64,000 bases of DNA from an uncultured Kiritimatiellota bacterium (GCA_934621385.1 CAKTUI010000006.1:5464-69463), one strand, 5' to 3'; positions 8,646 through 17,614 are shown, numbered from the stretch's first letter. The notes: generated from the sequence alone by a model not told the origin. Numbers and translations: made by a program.

Positions 8646-9605
8646 TTAGTGTCGTTTATCGCCGATCATTGGCTTGACAAGAGAGTTAAATATGAAAAGG
8701 GCGATGCCAAGCGGAAGGAGGACGCCAGATATAACTCCCTTGCGTCGGTTTTTTATTCCGTCCATTGCCTCACTTAGCTTAGCACATGCCAACAACGAGA
8801 GAAGTGCGACGATAAGACGAGCTGGAACGGCTATGAGAATGTCGATTGCGCGTTTGTTTTGGAATGCTCCGCAAATCATCCAAATGGCCGAGAGAACACC
8901 CATTACTTTCAGAATCGTTGCAAGTACAATGTGTGAAGACTCATATTCAAGGCAATAGCCGAGAGGTACCAGTAAGACCCATGCGCAGGACGCAACGAAG
9001 TCACCCCACGATACATACACGACCATGGTCCCAGCCATAACTCGTGCATAAGTAACGCCATAAAGGCATACAGCTCCGATAAGGAGAATGACGAGAATGG
9101 TTATTGCAGCAGTCGGACTGCCACTTTCATTTTCAGGCTTTACCCGTGAATTATCGCTGATAGGAACGACCACTGGCGAGTCGCCTGTTGTCGCGGCATC
9201 TGGTTTTGTCTGTGATGCGCGATCGTTGCAGGTTGGGGTGGGCGTGACATTTGCTGGCGATGGCTCTTGTGGAGTGATGGTATTGGTAGACTCTTGTTCG
9301 CGAATATATTCTGCGGCATTTTTAACGGCACCCTTCACAACTGTTTCGGTCGCCGACAGGAAGCCAATGAGGGCATTATTTACCTTGTCCTGGACCTTTT
9401 GTTCGGCTTGTTCAATCACTTCTATATCCGACATCTCGCTGATGGGTTTGGCGGGATCTCGGCTTCTTCTCTCCTCTTCAGCGATGGTTTTCCATACCTC
9501 TGAAAGAGTATTTTCCTGTTCAAATGTCTCCGCAATGCCAGAAAAGCAATGCAAAAAGATGGTGCTTGCAAGGCTCATTTTCAGAATCGATTTGCCATTT
9601 ATCAT
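8646..9605 (-). CDS. Multi-pass membrane protein with acidic extracytoplasmic N-domain
   Basis: 319 residues from ATG 9605, chosen because GAAGGAAGGG lies just upstream. An N-terminal signal (MINGKSILKMSLASTIFLHC) is followed by an acidic, helix-prone segment rich in E, K and Q (~30-100), then a Pro/Thr/Asp-rich linker, and about five transmembrane segments in the C-terminal half (starting TAAITILVILLIGAVCLYG). No known family was recognised. The gene follows the membrane protein gene at 9683 after a hairpin terminator, so the two may be partly co-transcribed. Confidence 0.7.
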   Translation of the reverse strand: MINGKSILKMSLASTIFLHCFSGIAETFEQENTLSEVWKTIAEEERRSRDPAKPISEMSDIEVIEQAEQKVQDKVNNALIGFLSATETVVKGAVKNAAEYIREQESTNTITPQEPSPANVTPTPTCNDRASQTKPDAATTGDSPVVVPISDNSRVKPENESGSPTAAITILVILLIGAVCLYGVTYARVMAGTMVVYVSWGDFVASCAWVLLVPLGYCLEYESSHIVLATILKVMGVLSAIWMICGAFQNKRAIDILIAVPARLIVALLSLLACAKLSEAMDGIKNRRKGVISGVLLPLGIALFIFNSLVKPMIGDKRH

Positions 9606-9646
9606 GTGAACACCCTTCCTTCGGTGGATATAAAATTGGAAAAGAG

Positions 9647-9675
9647 GGTGGCACGGCGATTGGTGCCGTGCCACC
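9647..9675 (-). terminator. Hairpin terminator after the 9683-10183 gene
   Basis: GGTGGCACGGC (9647-9657) pairs with GCCGTGCCACC (9665-9675), an 11-bp stem with a 7-nt loop. On the minus strand it is followed by CTCTTTTCC. It starts 8 bp after the upstream gene's stop codon. Confidence 0.7.
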
Positions 9676-9682
9676 TTACGGA

Positions 9683-10183
9683 TTAGGCATTCGCCTCTTC
9701 GTATTCAGTCTTTGCCTGCTGGAGTTGCGTGATGAACGAACGCACTTTTGGAGCCAGATAAGGCTTGAACACCACATCGAACTTGCCACCCATGATATTC
9801 AGCTGAAGCGCGATCTGATCACGTATTTTGAACCAGGCAAAGGCGCCCCCGCCGATAGCCAATAAAGTGATAAAGATAGGTCCCGTAGCTGAGATAAAGT
9901 TTGACAGCAGCGCGTAGAAGAACCAAGTTCCAATGGCGACGACCGTACAAACGACAACAGCGATGATGCGTACAATCTTCATGGGTATGTCAATCACGGA
10001 ATACCCGCCGACCGCGCTCAGAAGAACGTCGACCTGTTCCAGTTGTTTGAGCGTCATATTACCCTGTCGGATGACGCGTAGCACTTGTCCACGCAAATGC
10101 TTATTGGTCAGTGTCAAACTACCGCTTCCCTCCATATCAAGGGTTGCGATGGTTGTTTCTGGCATCTTCTTGTTGTCACTCAT
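9683..10183 (-). CDS. Small membrane protein with two central transmembrane segments
   Basis: 166 residues from ATG 10183, preceded at 8 nt by AAAGG. Residues 1-65 are predicted soluble (MSDNKKMPETTIATLDMEGS...), including a stretch 'LRVIRQGNMTLKQLEQVDVLL' region that could be helical. Two hydrophobic segments follow (IVRIIAVVVCTVVAIGTWFF and ATGPIFITLLAIGGGAFAWF) and a soluble C-terminal tail. There is no signal peptide. Not recognised; its neighbour 8646-9605 is also an uncharacterised membrane protein. Confidence 0.65.
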   Translation of the reverse strand: MSDNKKMPETTIATLDMEGSGSLTLTNKHLRGQVLRVIRQGNMTLKQLEQVDVLLSAVGGYSVIDIPMKIVRIIAVVVCTVVAIGTWFFYALLSNFISATGPIFITLLAIGGGAFAWFKIRDQIALQLNIMGGKFDVVFKPYLAPKVRSFITQLQQAKTEYEEANA

Positions 10184-10603
10184 TTTTGTACCTTTCATTT
10201 CCCCCTCAGATTGTTTCGCTCCGGGAAATGGAGAGGGCACACTTCCCGTCACGGTTTTAAGTGAGGCCCTGAGAAGCCCTGAAGAAACCGCGAAAGGAAA
10301 TGCGCCCCCATAGGACGCACCCCCGAATCGTGACATCTTCAGTAGAATTTCTCAGGTTTCACTTATGTCATCGATGCGTTGGACGCAGCGGCAGACGGAT
10401 TTCTCCCCGTCTGACGGCGCAAAGTATTCCATATTTTCACAACTCTGTGCGAAAATCCGCAACTCCACGCCGCGCCGCTACGCTTCCTTTCGCGGCAGAG
10501 TCGCTCTCCGACCCCGCCTCATAACCAACTCGTCCGCCCCCGCGATTTCTTACGCGAGAAATTGGGCGTTTGGATGTTTGGCTCACCCGCCCTCAGAAAA
10601 TGG
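10184..10603. other. Intergenic region between divergent genes
   Basis: About 420 bp between the small membrane protein gene (minus) and the sigma factor gene (plus). One stem-loop is visible, AGACGGATTTCTCCCCGTCT near 10393-10412. No convincing gene was seen. It must carry the promoter for the minus-strand gene, which I cannot place with confidence. Confidence 0.5.
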
Positions 10604-10609
10604 TATAAT
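10604..10609 (+). promoter_or_regulatory. Extended -10 promoter (TGGTATAAT) of the ECF sigma gene
   Basis: TATAAT is preceded by TGG and followed by seven bases (TCCTCCC) and then ATG at 10617. The predicted start of transcription coincides with the start codon. No good -35 hexamer is seen. Confidence 0.75.
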
Positions 10610-10616
10610 TCCTCCC

Positions 10617-11357
10617 ATGCTTCAGACGACAGAAACCTTGATTGCGGGACTTGCCGCGAACGACGAGACGCGCTGGGCGCGTTTCTACCGCGACTACGCC
10701 CCGTGGATCGAAAGCACGTTGCTCAAGCACACGCCGCTTTCGCCTTCGGACGTCGAGGACGTCATCCACGAGACGCTGATTGCGCTCATCGCCCTTATGC
10801 CCACCTATCGCCATGACCGTGCGGGAAAGGGCGCGTTCCACTCGCTCGTTCTCCGAATTGCCCAAAACAAGGCCTACGACCTTCTGCGCCGCGAGACACG
10901 CGCACAGAACCACTGGGTCACATTCGTCGCCGATCCCACCGTCGGGTCGACGGACGCCGCCGAGCCGCACATCACGCTCGAACTGTCCGACACGGCCTGG
11001 CGGCGAGAACTCTGCGCCATGGCCCTCCGTCGAGTTCTCGCCGATCCGACCATCCGATCGTCATCCAAGATCGCCTTCCGCCGCTACGCCATTCTGGGCG
11101 AGCCGGCCGCACGCGTCGCCGCCGACCTCGGAATCTCCGTGAACGCACTCTACCAAATCAAGAACCGTCTGATGGAACGCCTCACCGCCGAAGTGCGTAC
11201 GCTCGAAGCCGAGGACGAAGCTGCGCCGCAATGCACACCGCCGACATCCAGCACTATCTCGCCACGCCTGCCGCCGCTGATGTTTCGGCCGACCTCGCTG
11301 CGTCAATTCTCCGCCCCGGCGACCATATCGGCGGGCTCGTCGCGATTGCTCAGATAG
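10617..11357 (+). CDS. ECF-type RNA polymerase sigma factor
   Basis: 246 residues. Region 2 lies at ~20-90 (FYRDYAPWIESTLL, VEDVIHETLIALI, FHSLVLRIAQNKAYDLLRR), and a region 4 helix-turn-helix at ~165-190 (AARVAADLGISVNALYQIKNRLMERL). The last ~50 residues are Pro/Ser-rich and overlap the kinase gene in another frame, so they may be a by-product of the overlap. The ATG at 10617 is fixed by the promoter. Likely directs transcription of an envelope or stress regulon, with the overlapping membrane kinase as its probable signal input; that partnership is inferred from gene order. Confidence 0.88.
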   Translation: MLQTTETLIAGLAANDETRWARFYRDYAPWIESTLLKHTPLSPSDVEDVIHETLIALIALMPTYRHDRAGKGAFHSLVLRIAQNKAYDLLRRETRAQNHWVTFVADPTVGSTDAAEPHITLELSDTAWRRELCAMALRRVLADPTIRSSSKIAFRRYAILGEPAARVAADLGISVNALYQIKNRLMERLTAEVRTLEAEDEAAPQCTPPTSSTISPRLPPLMFRPTSLRQFSAPATISAGSSRLLR

Positions 11358-12610
11358 GGCGCGGCGCAACCGGCGATGTCTGGCGCGTCCATGACGAGGC
11401 ATCGGGACAAGATCTCGCACTCAAGATATTCCGCCCGCACGGCGGAGTTCCACCCGAACGGACGCGCGAACGCTTTTGCGCCGAGGCCCGTCTACTGAGT
11501 GCCCTTCGCCATCCCAACCTCATGCGCGTGTTCGCATCCGGCTCGTTTCGCGGTGCTCCCTACTTCACGATGGAACTGCTGCGACCGCTGCCCGAAAGAA
11601 TGTCCGCCCGCGCCATTGCCGCTCTGGGACGAGACCTCTGCCGCGCACTCGCCTTTCTCCACGCGCACGGCATCGTCCATCGCGACCTCAAGCCGGACAA
11701 TGTGCTGGTCGCGCCAGACGGACGCTACGTCCTCGCCGACCTTGGCATTGCTCATCTCTCGGACGATGCGCTCGCCGGATTCGTCCTCGGGCTCGGACGC
11801 GGCAACCCGACGCTCATGGGCGGAACCGATCATGCGCTCGGCACGCCCGGCTTCGCCGCGCCGGAGCAGATGCAGGGGAAAGCCGTATCGCCCGCCGCCG
11901 ACATCCACGCCCTCGGCGTGCTTTTCGACGATCTCTTCGACGGACATCCTCCCTTTGCCTGGCGCATCCTCATTCGGCAAATGACCAGCTCGCTACCAGC
12001 GCTACGAAGTCGCTCGCTTGCCGCCGTCCGACGTGCACTCCTCCTGCTCGGAGTCCTTTCGCCGACCCGGGCTTGGGCAGTCTTCGCCCTGTCTCTCGCC
12101 CTTATCGCCGGGGTCATCTTCTACTGCCGTCCGAAATGGGAGGACTTGACACCGGAGGACCGCGAAGCCGACACAATCAAGATGGACGGAATGGAGCGCG
12201 AACTTTACGGGACACGGATTTTCTTGCGGCCTGGCGGACGCTATACATACACGGAAGATCTCATTTGGTTTCCAGATTGGTGCTACGACAGAAAGACCGA
12301 TACGGTGCGGTATGTGCGCAGACCTCTTGTTGTCTCCGGCCCGGGCACATTGAAACTGTCGCAGATTGTGGGATACGATGTCTATCTTGTCTCCAACGCG
12401 ACATTGGTCACGTCAGGAATTGTATCGACGAACACATATTCGATGCGCACGATGCTGATAAGCGAATACCCGGCAGGGGAAAGTCCGAAGGATGCCAATG
12501 GCCATTCCCTGCTGCTTCCCGCCTACCATGTCGAGTCCGGTTCACGCGTTGTCTTCACCGACAACCCCGACTATCCCCAAGATCTCATTCAACCGTATCC
12601 CGGCAAATAG
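11231..12610 (+). CDS. Hanks-type Ser/Thr protein kinase with one TM segment and extracytoplasmic domain
   Basis: 459 residues. Kinase motifs in order: glycine loop GRGATGDV (43-50), catalytic Lys65 in LALKIF, Glu in the alpha-C helix (CAEARLL), HRDLKPDN (150-157), DLG (170-172) in place of DFG, and APEQ (210-213). All catalytic residues are present, so activity is expected. The C-lobe is short, ending near residue 265, just before a transmembrane helix at 281-300 (AWAVFALSLALIAGVIFYC). Residues 301-459 form an extracytoplasmic domain of unknown fold that could sense a ligand. Its first 127 bp overlap the sigma-factor gene. Confidence 0.88.
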   Translation: MHTADIQHYLATPAAADVSADLAASILRPGDHIGGLVAIAQIGRGATGDVWRVHDEASGQDLALKIFRPHGGVPPERTRERFCAEARLLSALRHPNLMRVFASGSFRGAPYFTMELLRPLPERMSARAIAALGRDLCRALAFLHAHGIVHRDLKPDNVLVAPDGRYVLADLGIAHLSDDALAGFVLGLGRGNPTLMGGTDHALGTPGFAAPEQMQGKAVSPAADIHALGVLFDDLFDGHPPFAWRILIRQMTSSLPALRSRSLAAVRRALLLLGVLSPTRAWAVFALSLALIAGVIFYCRPKWEDLTPEDREADTIKMDGMERELYGTRIFLRPGGRYTYTEDLIWFPDWCYDRKTDTVRYVRRPLVVSGPGTLKLSQIVGYDVYLVSNATLVTSGIVSTNTYSMRTMLISEYPAGESPKDANGHSLLLPAYHVESGSRVVFTDNPDYPQDLIQPYPGK

Positions 12611-12700
12611 TATGCTTCGGCGGCTCTGTGAGCGGTCGCGTCGTTCAGCCGGCCCAAAGGCAAGTATGTATTCCGTAGCTGTTCCCCTTGCGGCAGATTC
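12611..12700. other. Spacer between kinase gene and the 22-bp lattice array
   Basis: Ninety bases with no visible gene or terminator. The rest of the 486-bp gene-free stretch (12611-13096) is mostly taken by the repeat array described next; after about 12980 nothing further is seen before the nadE stop. Confidence 0.5.
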
Positions 12701-12978
12701 CCGATGCCTGTCGGACGGAATTCTGATGCCCATCAGAAAAGTTTCTGATGCCCGTCGGAAAAAATTCTGATAGGCATCAGACGGCCCTATGCCCCGCATC
12801 GGGACGGAACCTGACCGAGGTAACGCTTTTGCGCCGTGCCCATCAGACGAAGACTTACTCCTGAGTAAATCAAAACTTACTGCCGAGTAAGTCTAAAGTT
12901 ACTCGGCAGTAAGTTTCCTTCCGATGGGCATCAGCCTGCCGGGAGATGCCGAGGCCCCGCCGCCGGGATGCGCAAGAA
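12701..12978. repeat. 22-bp-lattice array of 14-bp dyad units
   Basis: Units start at 12701, 12723, 12745, 12767, (12789), 12833, 12855, 12877, 12899, 12921, with weaker ones at 12943 and 12965: every start is 12701 plus a multiple of 22. Two unit families share the lattice: CTGATGCCCATCAG and variants, and TTACTCCTGAGTAA / TTACTGCCGAGTAA / its exact reverse complement TTACTCGGCAGTAA. Units are separated by 8-bp spacers of variable sequence, often A/T-rich (AAAAGTTT, AAAAAATT). The position at 12811 lacks a recognisable unit. This is not a CRISPR: units and spacers are far too short. Confidence 0.85.
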
Positions 12979-13096
12979 TGCCCCTTCCGCTCACCTTCTC
13001 GCGCAAAATCGTTGCAAATCAGACGAAAAGATGACGCTTTTATGAGAAATCGCAAGACGGCAAGGAAAATCCGAGAAGTGCGTACGCCGCAGCCCG

Positions 13097-14926
13097 TTAA
13101 GTGAGCGACGGCGGCGGAATATCCGCTGGCATCCGCCAGTCCGCCCGCGGCGAAAGTGAAAGCGTAATCTTTGGTCCGTCCGGCACACAGTTGCGCTTGT
13201 ACTGCGCGGCGAAGAAGCGCCGAATGAACGTGTCTCGCGTCCGCCTGATGATATCGTCCGAATAAACGCCCCGGAAGGCAACCTCCGCAAGGTCGAGCAG
13301 TTTTGCCGACGAGGCCCCTTCGGCGAGAAAGTGGTAAAGGAAAAAGTCATGGAGCGGATACGGTCCAAGGCGCGATTCCGAATCGTTGGCCACCGCACCC
13401 GGCACCAGTTCAGGTGTAATCGGTGCGGAGGCAATGCCACGAAGAAGGGACTTCAGCGGTTCCGCCGCGCTATCTGCGAGTCCGCGCAAGGCCCCGAGCA
13501 CCATCGTCTTCGGAATGGACGCGTTAATCTGGTACATGCTCATGTGATCGCCATTGTAGGTATTCCACCCGAGGGCGATTTCCGAAAGGTCGCCCGTGCC
13601 GACGACGAGCGCACCCTCCATATTGGCGACATCCATAAGCACTTGTGTCCGCTCCCGTGCCTGCACATTCTCATAGGCAATGTCGTGCACCGATTCCGCA
13701 TGTCCAATGTCCGACAAGTGGCGGCGGCACGACTCCCTAATGTCGATGACCCGAACGGTGGCTCCGACCGCCTCGGAAAGCCGCACGGCAGCCGTCTGCG
13801 TCCGCTCGGTCGAGCCAAAGCCCGGCATGACAACGGCCACCAAGTTCGTCGGCGGCAGTTCCGCACGGCGCAAGGCTTCTGCCGCGCCCATCAGGGCGAG
13901 TGCCGAATCCGCTCCTCCCGAGACACCGATGACAAGTTTCTGCGCATGGGCACTCTGCAACCGCCGCGCCAGAGCCACGGACTGGATTTCAAGAATGGCC
14001 TTCGGCCACTGAGCCTCCCCATAGGCATCCTCAAACGGCGTCCGCGAAACCGCCTCGGGCTGCGCCGTCGGCACTGGCACCTCGAATGGAACAATCACCG
14101 GCAGGCGAGCCGTGCAACGGACCTCGCCATCCGATGAGTCCCCCAACCGACGATAGCGAAGTGCAGCGAGATCGACCACGGCTTCGGCGCGGGCCGCGCC
14201 CCCATGAAAGCGCGGCAGTTGCGAGACGATTCGCCCGTCGACGGCAATCAGCGAGGCCCCGCCGAAAACCGCATCTGAACAGGATTCACCCGTTCCCGCA
14301 CACGCCATTGCATACACGCACCCAAGGCGGGCACTCTGATGACTCGCCATCTCACGCCGCCGCAACGCCTTGCCGAGGAAATCCGTACTCGCCGAAAGGT
14401 TGAAGACGACATCCACACCGGCCGTCGCCATCACCGAACTGGGTGGCACCGGCGACCACGCGTCTTCGCAAATCTCAACACCGAACCGAAACGCGCCAAT
14501 GTCAAAAACCTGGACGGACTCATCAAGCGGTGCGGGGGCGAACTGCCGCTTCTCATAATACTCCGCATAATTCGGCAGGATGTGCTTGCGCACGAGCCCC
14601 CTCACGCATCCGCCGCTGACGACGGCGGCGGCATTGTGGAGGACGCCGCCCTCACGCACGGGGAGTCCGACGATGCAGATAATTGGCAGGTCGGCGGTCT
14701 CCTTCGCAATCCGCTCCAACCCGCCCTTCGCGCCGTCCAACAGTTCATCCCGATAGAACAGGTCGCCGCATGTATAACCCGTGAGCGCGAGTTCAGGGAA
14801 GGCAATCGCCGCGACGCCATCCCGTGCCGCCGCACGCGTCATTGCGACAATTTCCTCCGCATTGCGGAACGGATTCCCCAAGGCAAGTCTCGGCGTTGCC
14901 GCTGCAATCTTAAAGAAGTCCTTCAT
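13097..14926 (-). CDS. nadE: Glutamine-dependent NAD+ synthetase
   Basis: 609 residues; catalyses the last step of NAD synthesis, amidating deamido-NAD+ with ammonia from glutamine. The N-terminal nitrilase-type glutaminase domain has the Glu (IAFPELALTGY), Lys (RKHILPNY) and Cys (GVEICEDAW) triad. The C-terminal synthetase domain has the PP-loop motif VIGVSGGADSALAL (~residues 338-351). Start ATG 14926 is taken one base after the stop of fabH (TGAaATG), which indicates coupled translation. Last gene of the kdsA operon. Full length for the bacterial two-domain form. Confidence 0.93.
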   Translation of the reverse strand: MKDFFKIAAATPRLALGNPFRNAEEIVAMTRAAARDGVAAIAFPELALTGYTCGDLFYRDELLDGAKGGLERIAKETADLPIICIVGLPVREGGVLHNAAAVVSGGCVRGLVRKHILPNYAEYYEKRQFAPAPLDESVQVFDIGAFRFGVEICEDAWSPVPPSSVMATAGVDVVFNLSASTDFLGKALRRREMASHQSARLGCVYAMACAGTGESCSDAVFGGASLIAVDGRIVSQLPRFHGGAARAEAVVDLAALRYRRLGDSSDGEVRCTARLPVIVPFEVPVPTAQPEAVSRTPFEDAYGEAQWPKAILEIQSVALARRLQSAHAQKLVIGVSGGADSALALMGAAEALRRAELPPTNLVAVVMPGFGSTERTQTAAVRLSEAVGATVRVIDIRESCRRHLSDIGHAESVHDIAYENVQARERTQVLMDVANMEGALVVGTGDLSEIALGWNTYNGDHMSMYQINASIPKTMVLGALRGLADSAAEPLKSLLRGIASAPITPELVPGAVANDSESRLGPYPLHDFFLYHFLAEGASSAKLLDLAEVAFRGVYSDDIIRRTRDTFIRRFFAAQYKRNCVPDGPKITLSLSPRADWRMPADIPPPSLT

Positions 14927-14927
14927 T

Positions 14928-15830
14928 TCACAAGCCCTCGTCGACAAAGCCCTTGAAATCATCCGACAGTCTGACGACACCCGCCGACGCAGAAAAGCCC
15001 GCACCGAAGCCCGCAATCAGCACCCGTCGACCGGGGCATCCCTTCGCCGCCAATGCCAGCGCGACGGAACAGGAACCCGGGTTCGCGTACGCGGCACCGC
15101 AGGTCAGTAGCCGATCCTCCCATTTCAGCGCACGGGATAACTGGCGCACCATGTAAAGATTGGCCTGATGAGGCACGAAGTCCTCAAACGGAGTCTCGGC
15201 GAATGGCCGTAGGAACTTCACCACATCCGTCGCCACGAAGGCAAACACCTTGAAGCCATCCATTCGAATCGGTCCCGCTGCCGGGCATGTCAGCGCATCC
15301 GATGCGCGGGAGAGGAAGTCGAACCGACTGTTCACCCCGTGTCCAGAAGAGACAAGCGTCGCTGTCGCGGCATCCGAAAAGAGTTCCCCCGTGCCACGCG
15401 CCGACTCGCCCGACAAGTGCGACTGAACATCGCCATCCACGACAAGGATTTTTCGACCCGTATCCGCCGCGATCCGCCCGGCCAAGTAGACGGCGTAAGG
15501 ATAGGCACTGCAGGCCATCTGCACATCAAACGCAACGACATTCGGCCCAAGGCCCAAAGCAGACGCCAGCCGCACGGCGAGCGAGGGAAAGCGTTCCTCT
15601 GCGGAGAATGTCGCAACAATGACACCGCCCCAAGGATCCCCATCCGCCTCCCGAAGGGGCCGCGCCGCACGGAGCATCAAGTCAAAGAGCGACTCGCCGG
15701 CGACGACGCGCCGAGACGGGAAGCCCGTCGCCTCAATGACTTCCGGGCCGACGGTCGCCGCATTGTCAACGACCGTTCCACCGACCGCCGCAGATACGCC
15801 TTCCAGCACGACCTCGGGACACTCAATCAT
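14928..15830 (-). CDS. 3-oxoacyl-ACP synthase III family protein
   Basis: 300 residues; thiolase-fold enzyme that starts fatty-acid chains by condensing acyl-CoA with malonyl-ACP. The nucleophile Cys is in VQMACSAYPYAVYLA, the His in PHQANLYM, and an Asn in AYANPGSCS, corresponding to the Cys-His-Asn triad of FabH, although the Asn context (normally GNTSAAS) is diverged. Slightly shorter than typical FabH (~317-330). The start overlaps the ptsI stop by 4 bp. It may be fabH itself or a paralogue with a special acyl substrate. Confidence 0.82.
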   Translation of the reverse strand: MIECPEVVLEGVSAAVGGTVVDNAATVGPEVIEATGFPSRRVVAGESLFDLMLRAARPLREADGDPWGGVIVATFSAEERFPSLAVRLASALGLGPNVVAFDVQMACSAYPYAVYLAGRIAADTGRKILVVDGDVQSHLSGESARGTGELFSDAATATLVSSGHGVNSRFDFLSRASDALTCPAAGPIRMDGFKVFAFVATDVVKFLRPFAETPFEDFVPHQANLYMVRQLSRALKWEDRLLTCGAAYANPGSCSVALALAAKGCPGRRVLIAGFGAGFSASAGVVRLSDDFKGFVDEGL

Positions 15831-17614
15831 ATCAGCAAGTCGTCAAAGTCAGGGATTCGCGCCGTCAACCACTTCCGGCAGGCGGCGAAGATTTCCTGCG
15901 CGGGGCGATCCGCATCCATTCCCAGCGCAAACGCCGCGTACCCCGCGAGGTCGGCCCTGGTCAGACGACGAAGAATGTTCGAGATGACGGGAATGTAGGT
16001 CGCCGACATCGACAGGACATCAACGCCCATCGCCACCCACAGCACCCCCACCACGGGATCCGACGCGCTTTCGCCGCAGACCGATACGGGGATGCCGTTC
16101 TTGCGCGCCGCCGCGATTGTGCGCCGAATCAACTCAAGGATGGCTGGGTTCAGCGGCTGATAGAGGTTGGCGACGGCCTCGTTGCCGCGATCGGCCGCCA
16201 TGACATACTGGACGAGGTCGTTCGTCCCAATGGAGAAGAAATCAACGTGCCGCGCCAAGGCATCCGCATTGATGGCCGCCGCAGGAACCTCAATCATCGC
16301 CCCAATGGCGACATTTCGGTCATAGGCAATGCCCTCCGCATCCAGCTCACGCTTCACGTTCTCAACCTGCACGGCCGCCTCGCGAAGCTCCTCAATGCAG
16401 CTGACCATCGGATACATGATCTTCGTGCGACCAAAGGCAGAAGCCCGCAGAATGGCACGGAGCTGAGTCCGAAAGACATCAATGTGCGAAAGCGAGTAGC
16501 GGATTGAGCGGTTGCCGAGGAATGGGTTCGCCTCCTTCGCCGAAAGGCCGCGCACCGTCTTATCCCCGCCGATGTCGAGCGTCCGAATGGTCACCGACCC
16601 GCGATTCCAGAGGGTCGCGGCAAACTTGACGGCATCGCGATAGGCCTCGAATTGCTCCTGCTCGGTCGGCTCGCGCTCACCGTTGAGCCAAAGGTACTCA
16701 CTGCGATAGAGACCGATGCCCCGCGCACCGAAAGGCTGAACGCTGGCAATGGGAACGCCCGGATGGACATTCGCGTAAATCAGAACTTCGCTTCCGTCGG
16801 CAAGTCGGCCCGCGCAGGACCCGTCCACCGCCGCCTCGGAATGCTCCTTCTGCCGCTTGATGAGAAGTTCAAAGTCGGCAACCGTCTGCTCGTCGGGGTC
16901 GACGGTCACCGCCCCATTGGTCCCGTCGAGAAGAATCGTCATGCCGGGACTCACGCGTTCGGTGATGTCCCCAAGCCCCGTGACAGCGGGAATGCCCATC
17001 GCACGGGCGAGCAGGGCCACATGGCTCGTCGTCGAACCGCCGTTCGTCGCAAAGCCGAGAAGATACTCACGCGGCAACTGAACCGTTTCGGACGGCGTCA
17101 AATCGTCCGCAACAACAATCGAGGGGACCTTCAGTTCGCTCCATGGACCCGGCGACGAACCCGAGAACGCCTTCAACAGACGACGCTCCACATCGTCAAG
17201 GTCGCGGACGCGTTCGCGGAAATACGGGTCGTTCATCCGCGCAAACCGTTCACGGTAATTCGCCGCCGTGGCCTTGACGGCCGCCTCGGCATTGACGTGG
17301 TCAATGGCAATGCGGCGCTCATTCTCCGCCGCGATCATCGGATCCTCAAGTATCATCAGGTGACACTCGAAGACCCGAACATCCTCACGCCCCGCCCGCT
17401 CGCGAAGCGCCGCGACAATGCCCTCCAAATCGCGCTTGACGCTCGCCACGGCTCGCTTCAGGCGCTGGAGTTCGTCGCCCTCTCGACCAAGCTCGACGAC
17501 ATACTCGGGGACGGGAATCTCCTCCCCGCTCCGATAGAGGAAGACTGGACCCGCTGCAAAGCCGCGTGCCGTCGCAAGGCCCGCAACGGTCATCATGGTC
17601 GGCTTATTGCTCAT
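15827..17614 (-). CDS. ptsI: Phosphoenolpyruvate-protein phosphotransferase (enzyme I)
   Basis: 595 residues; transfers phosphate from PEP to HPr. The swivelling domain has the phospho-acceptor His in NGGSTTSHVALLARAMGIPAV (~residues 185-205), and the C-terminal PEP-binding barrel has IRTLDIGGDK, FRTQLRAILRAS and the Cys loop VSVCGESASDP. The start is uncertain: ATG 17614 overlaps the end of ptsH, while ATG 17596 lies 7 nt after the ptsH stop; neither has a strong Shine-Dalgarno sequence, so coupling with ptsH is likely. No sugar-specific enzyme II is seen in the window, suggesting a regulatory PTS or enzymes II elsewhere. Confidence 0.93.
   Translation of the reverse strand: MSNKPTMMTVAGLATARGFAAGPVFLYRSGEEIPVPEYVVELGREGDELQRLKRAVASVKRDLEGIVAALRERAGREDVRVFECHLMILEDPMIAAENERRIAIDHVNAEAAVKATAANYRERFARMNDPYFRERVRDLDDVERRLLKAFSGSSPGPWSELKVPSIVVADDLTPSETVQLPREYLLGFATNGGSTTSHVALLARAMGIPAVTGLGDITERVSPGMTILLDGTNGAVTVDPDEQTVADFELLIKRQKEHSEAAVDGSCAGRLADGSEVLIYANVHPGVPIASVQPFGARGIGLYRSEYLWLNGEREPTEQEQFEAYRDAVKFAATLWNRGSVTIRTLDIGGDKTVRGLSAKEANPFLGNRSIRYSLSHIDVFRTQLRAILRASAFGRTKIMYPMVSCIEELREAAVQVENVKRELDAEGIAYDRNVAIGAMIEVPAAAINADALARHVDFFSIGTNDLVQYVMAADRGNEAVANLYQPLNPAILELIRRTIAAARKNGIPVSVCGESASDPVVGVLWVAMGVDVLSMSATYIPVISNILRRLTRADLAGYAAFALGMDADRPAQEIFAACRKWLTARIPDFDDLLI

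Noticed and set aside
12701..12978. CRISPR array
   Set aside because: Regular repeat-spacer pattern, but units are 14 bp and spacers 8 bp, units vary in sequence and orientation, and no cas gene is in the window.
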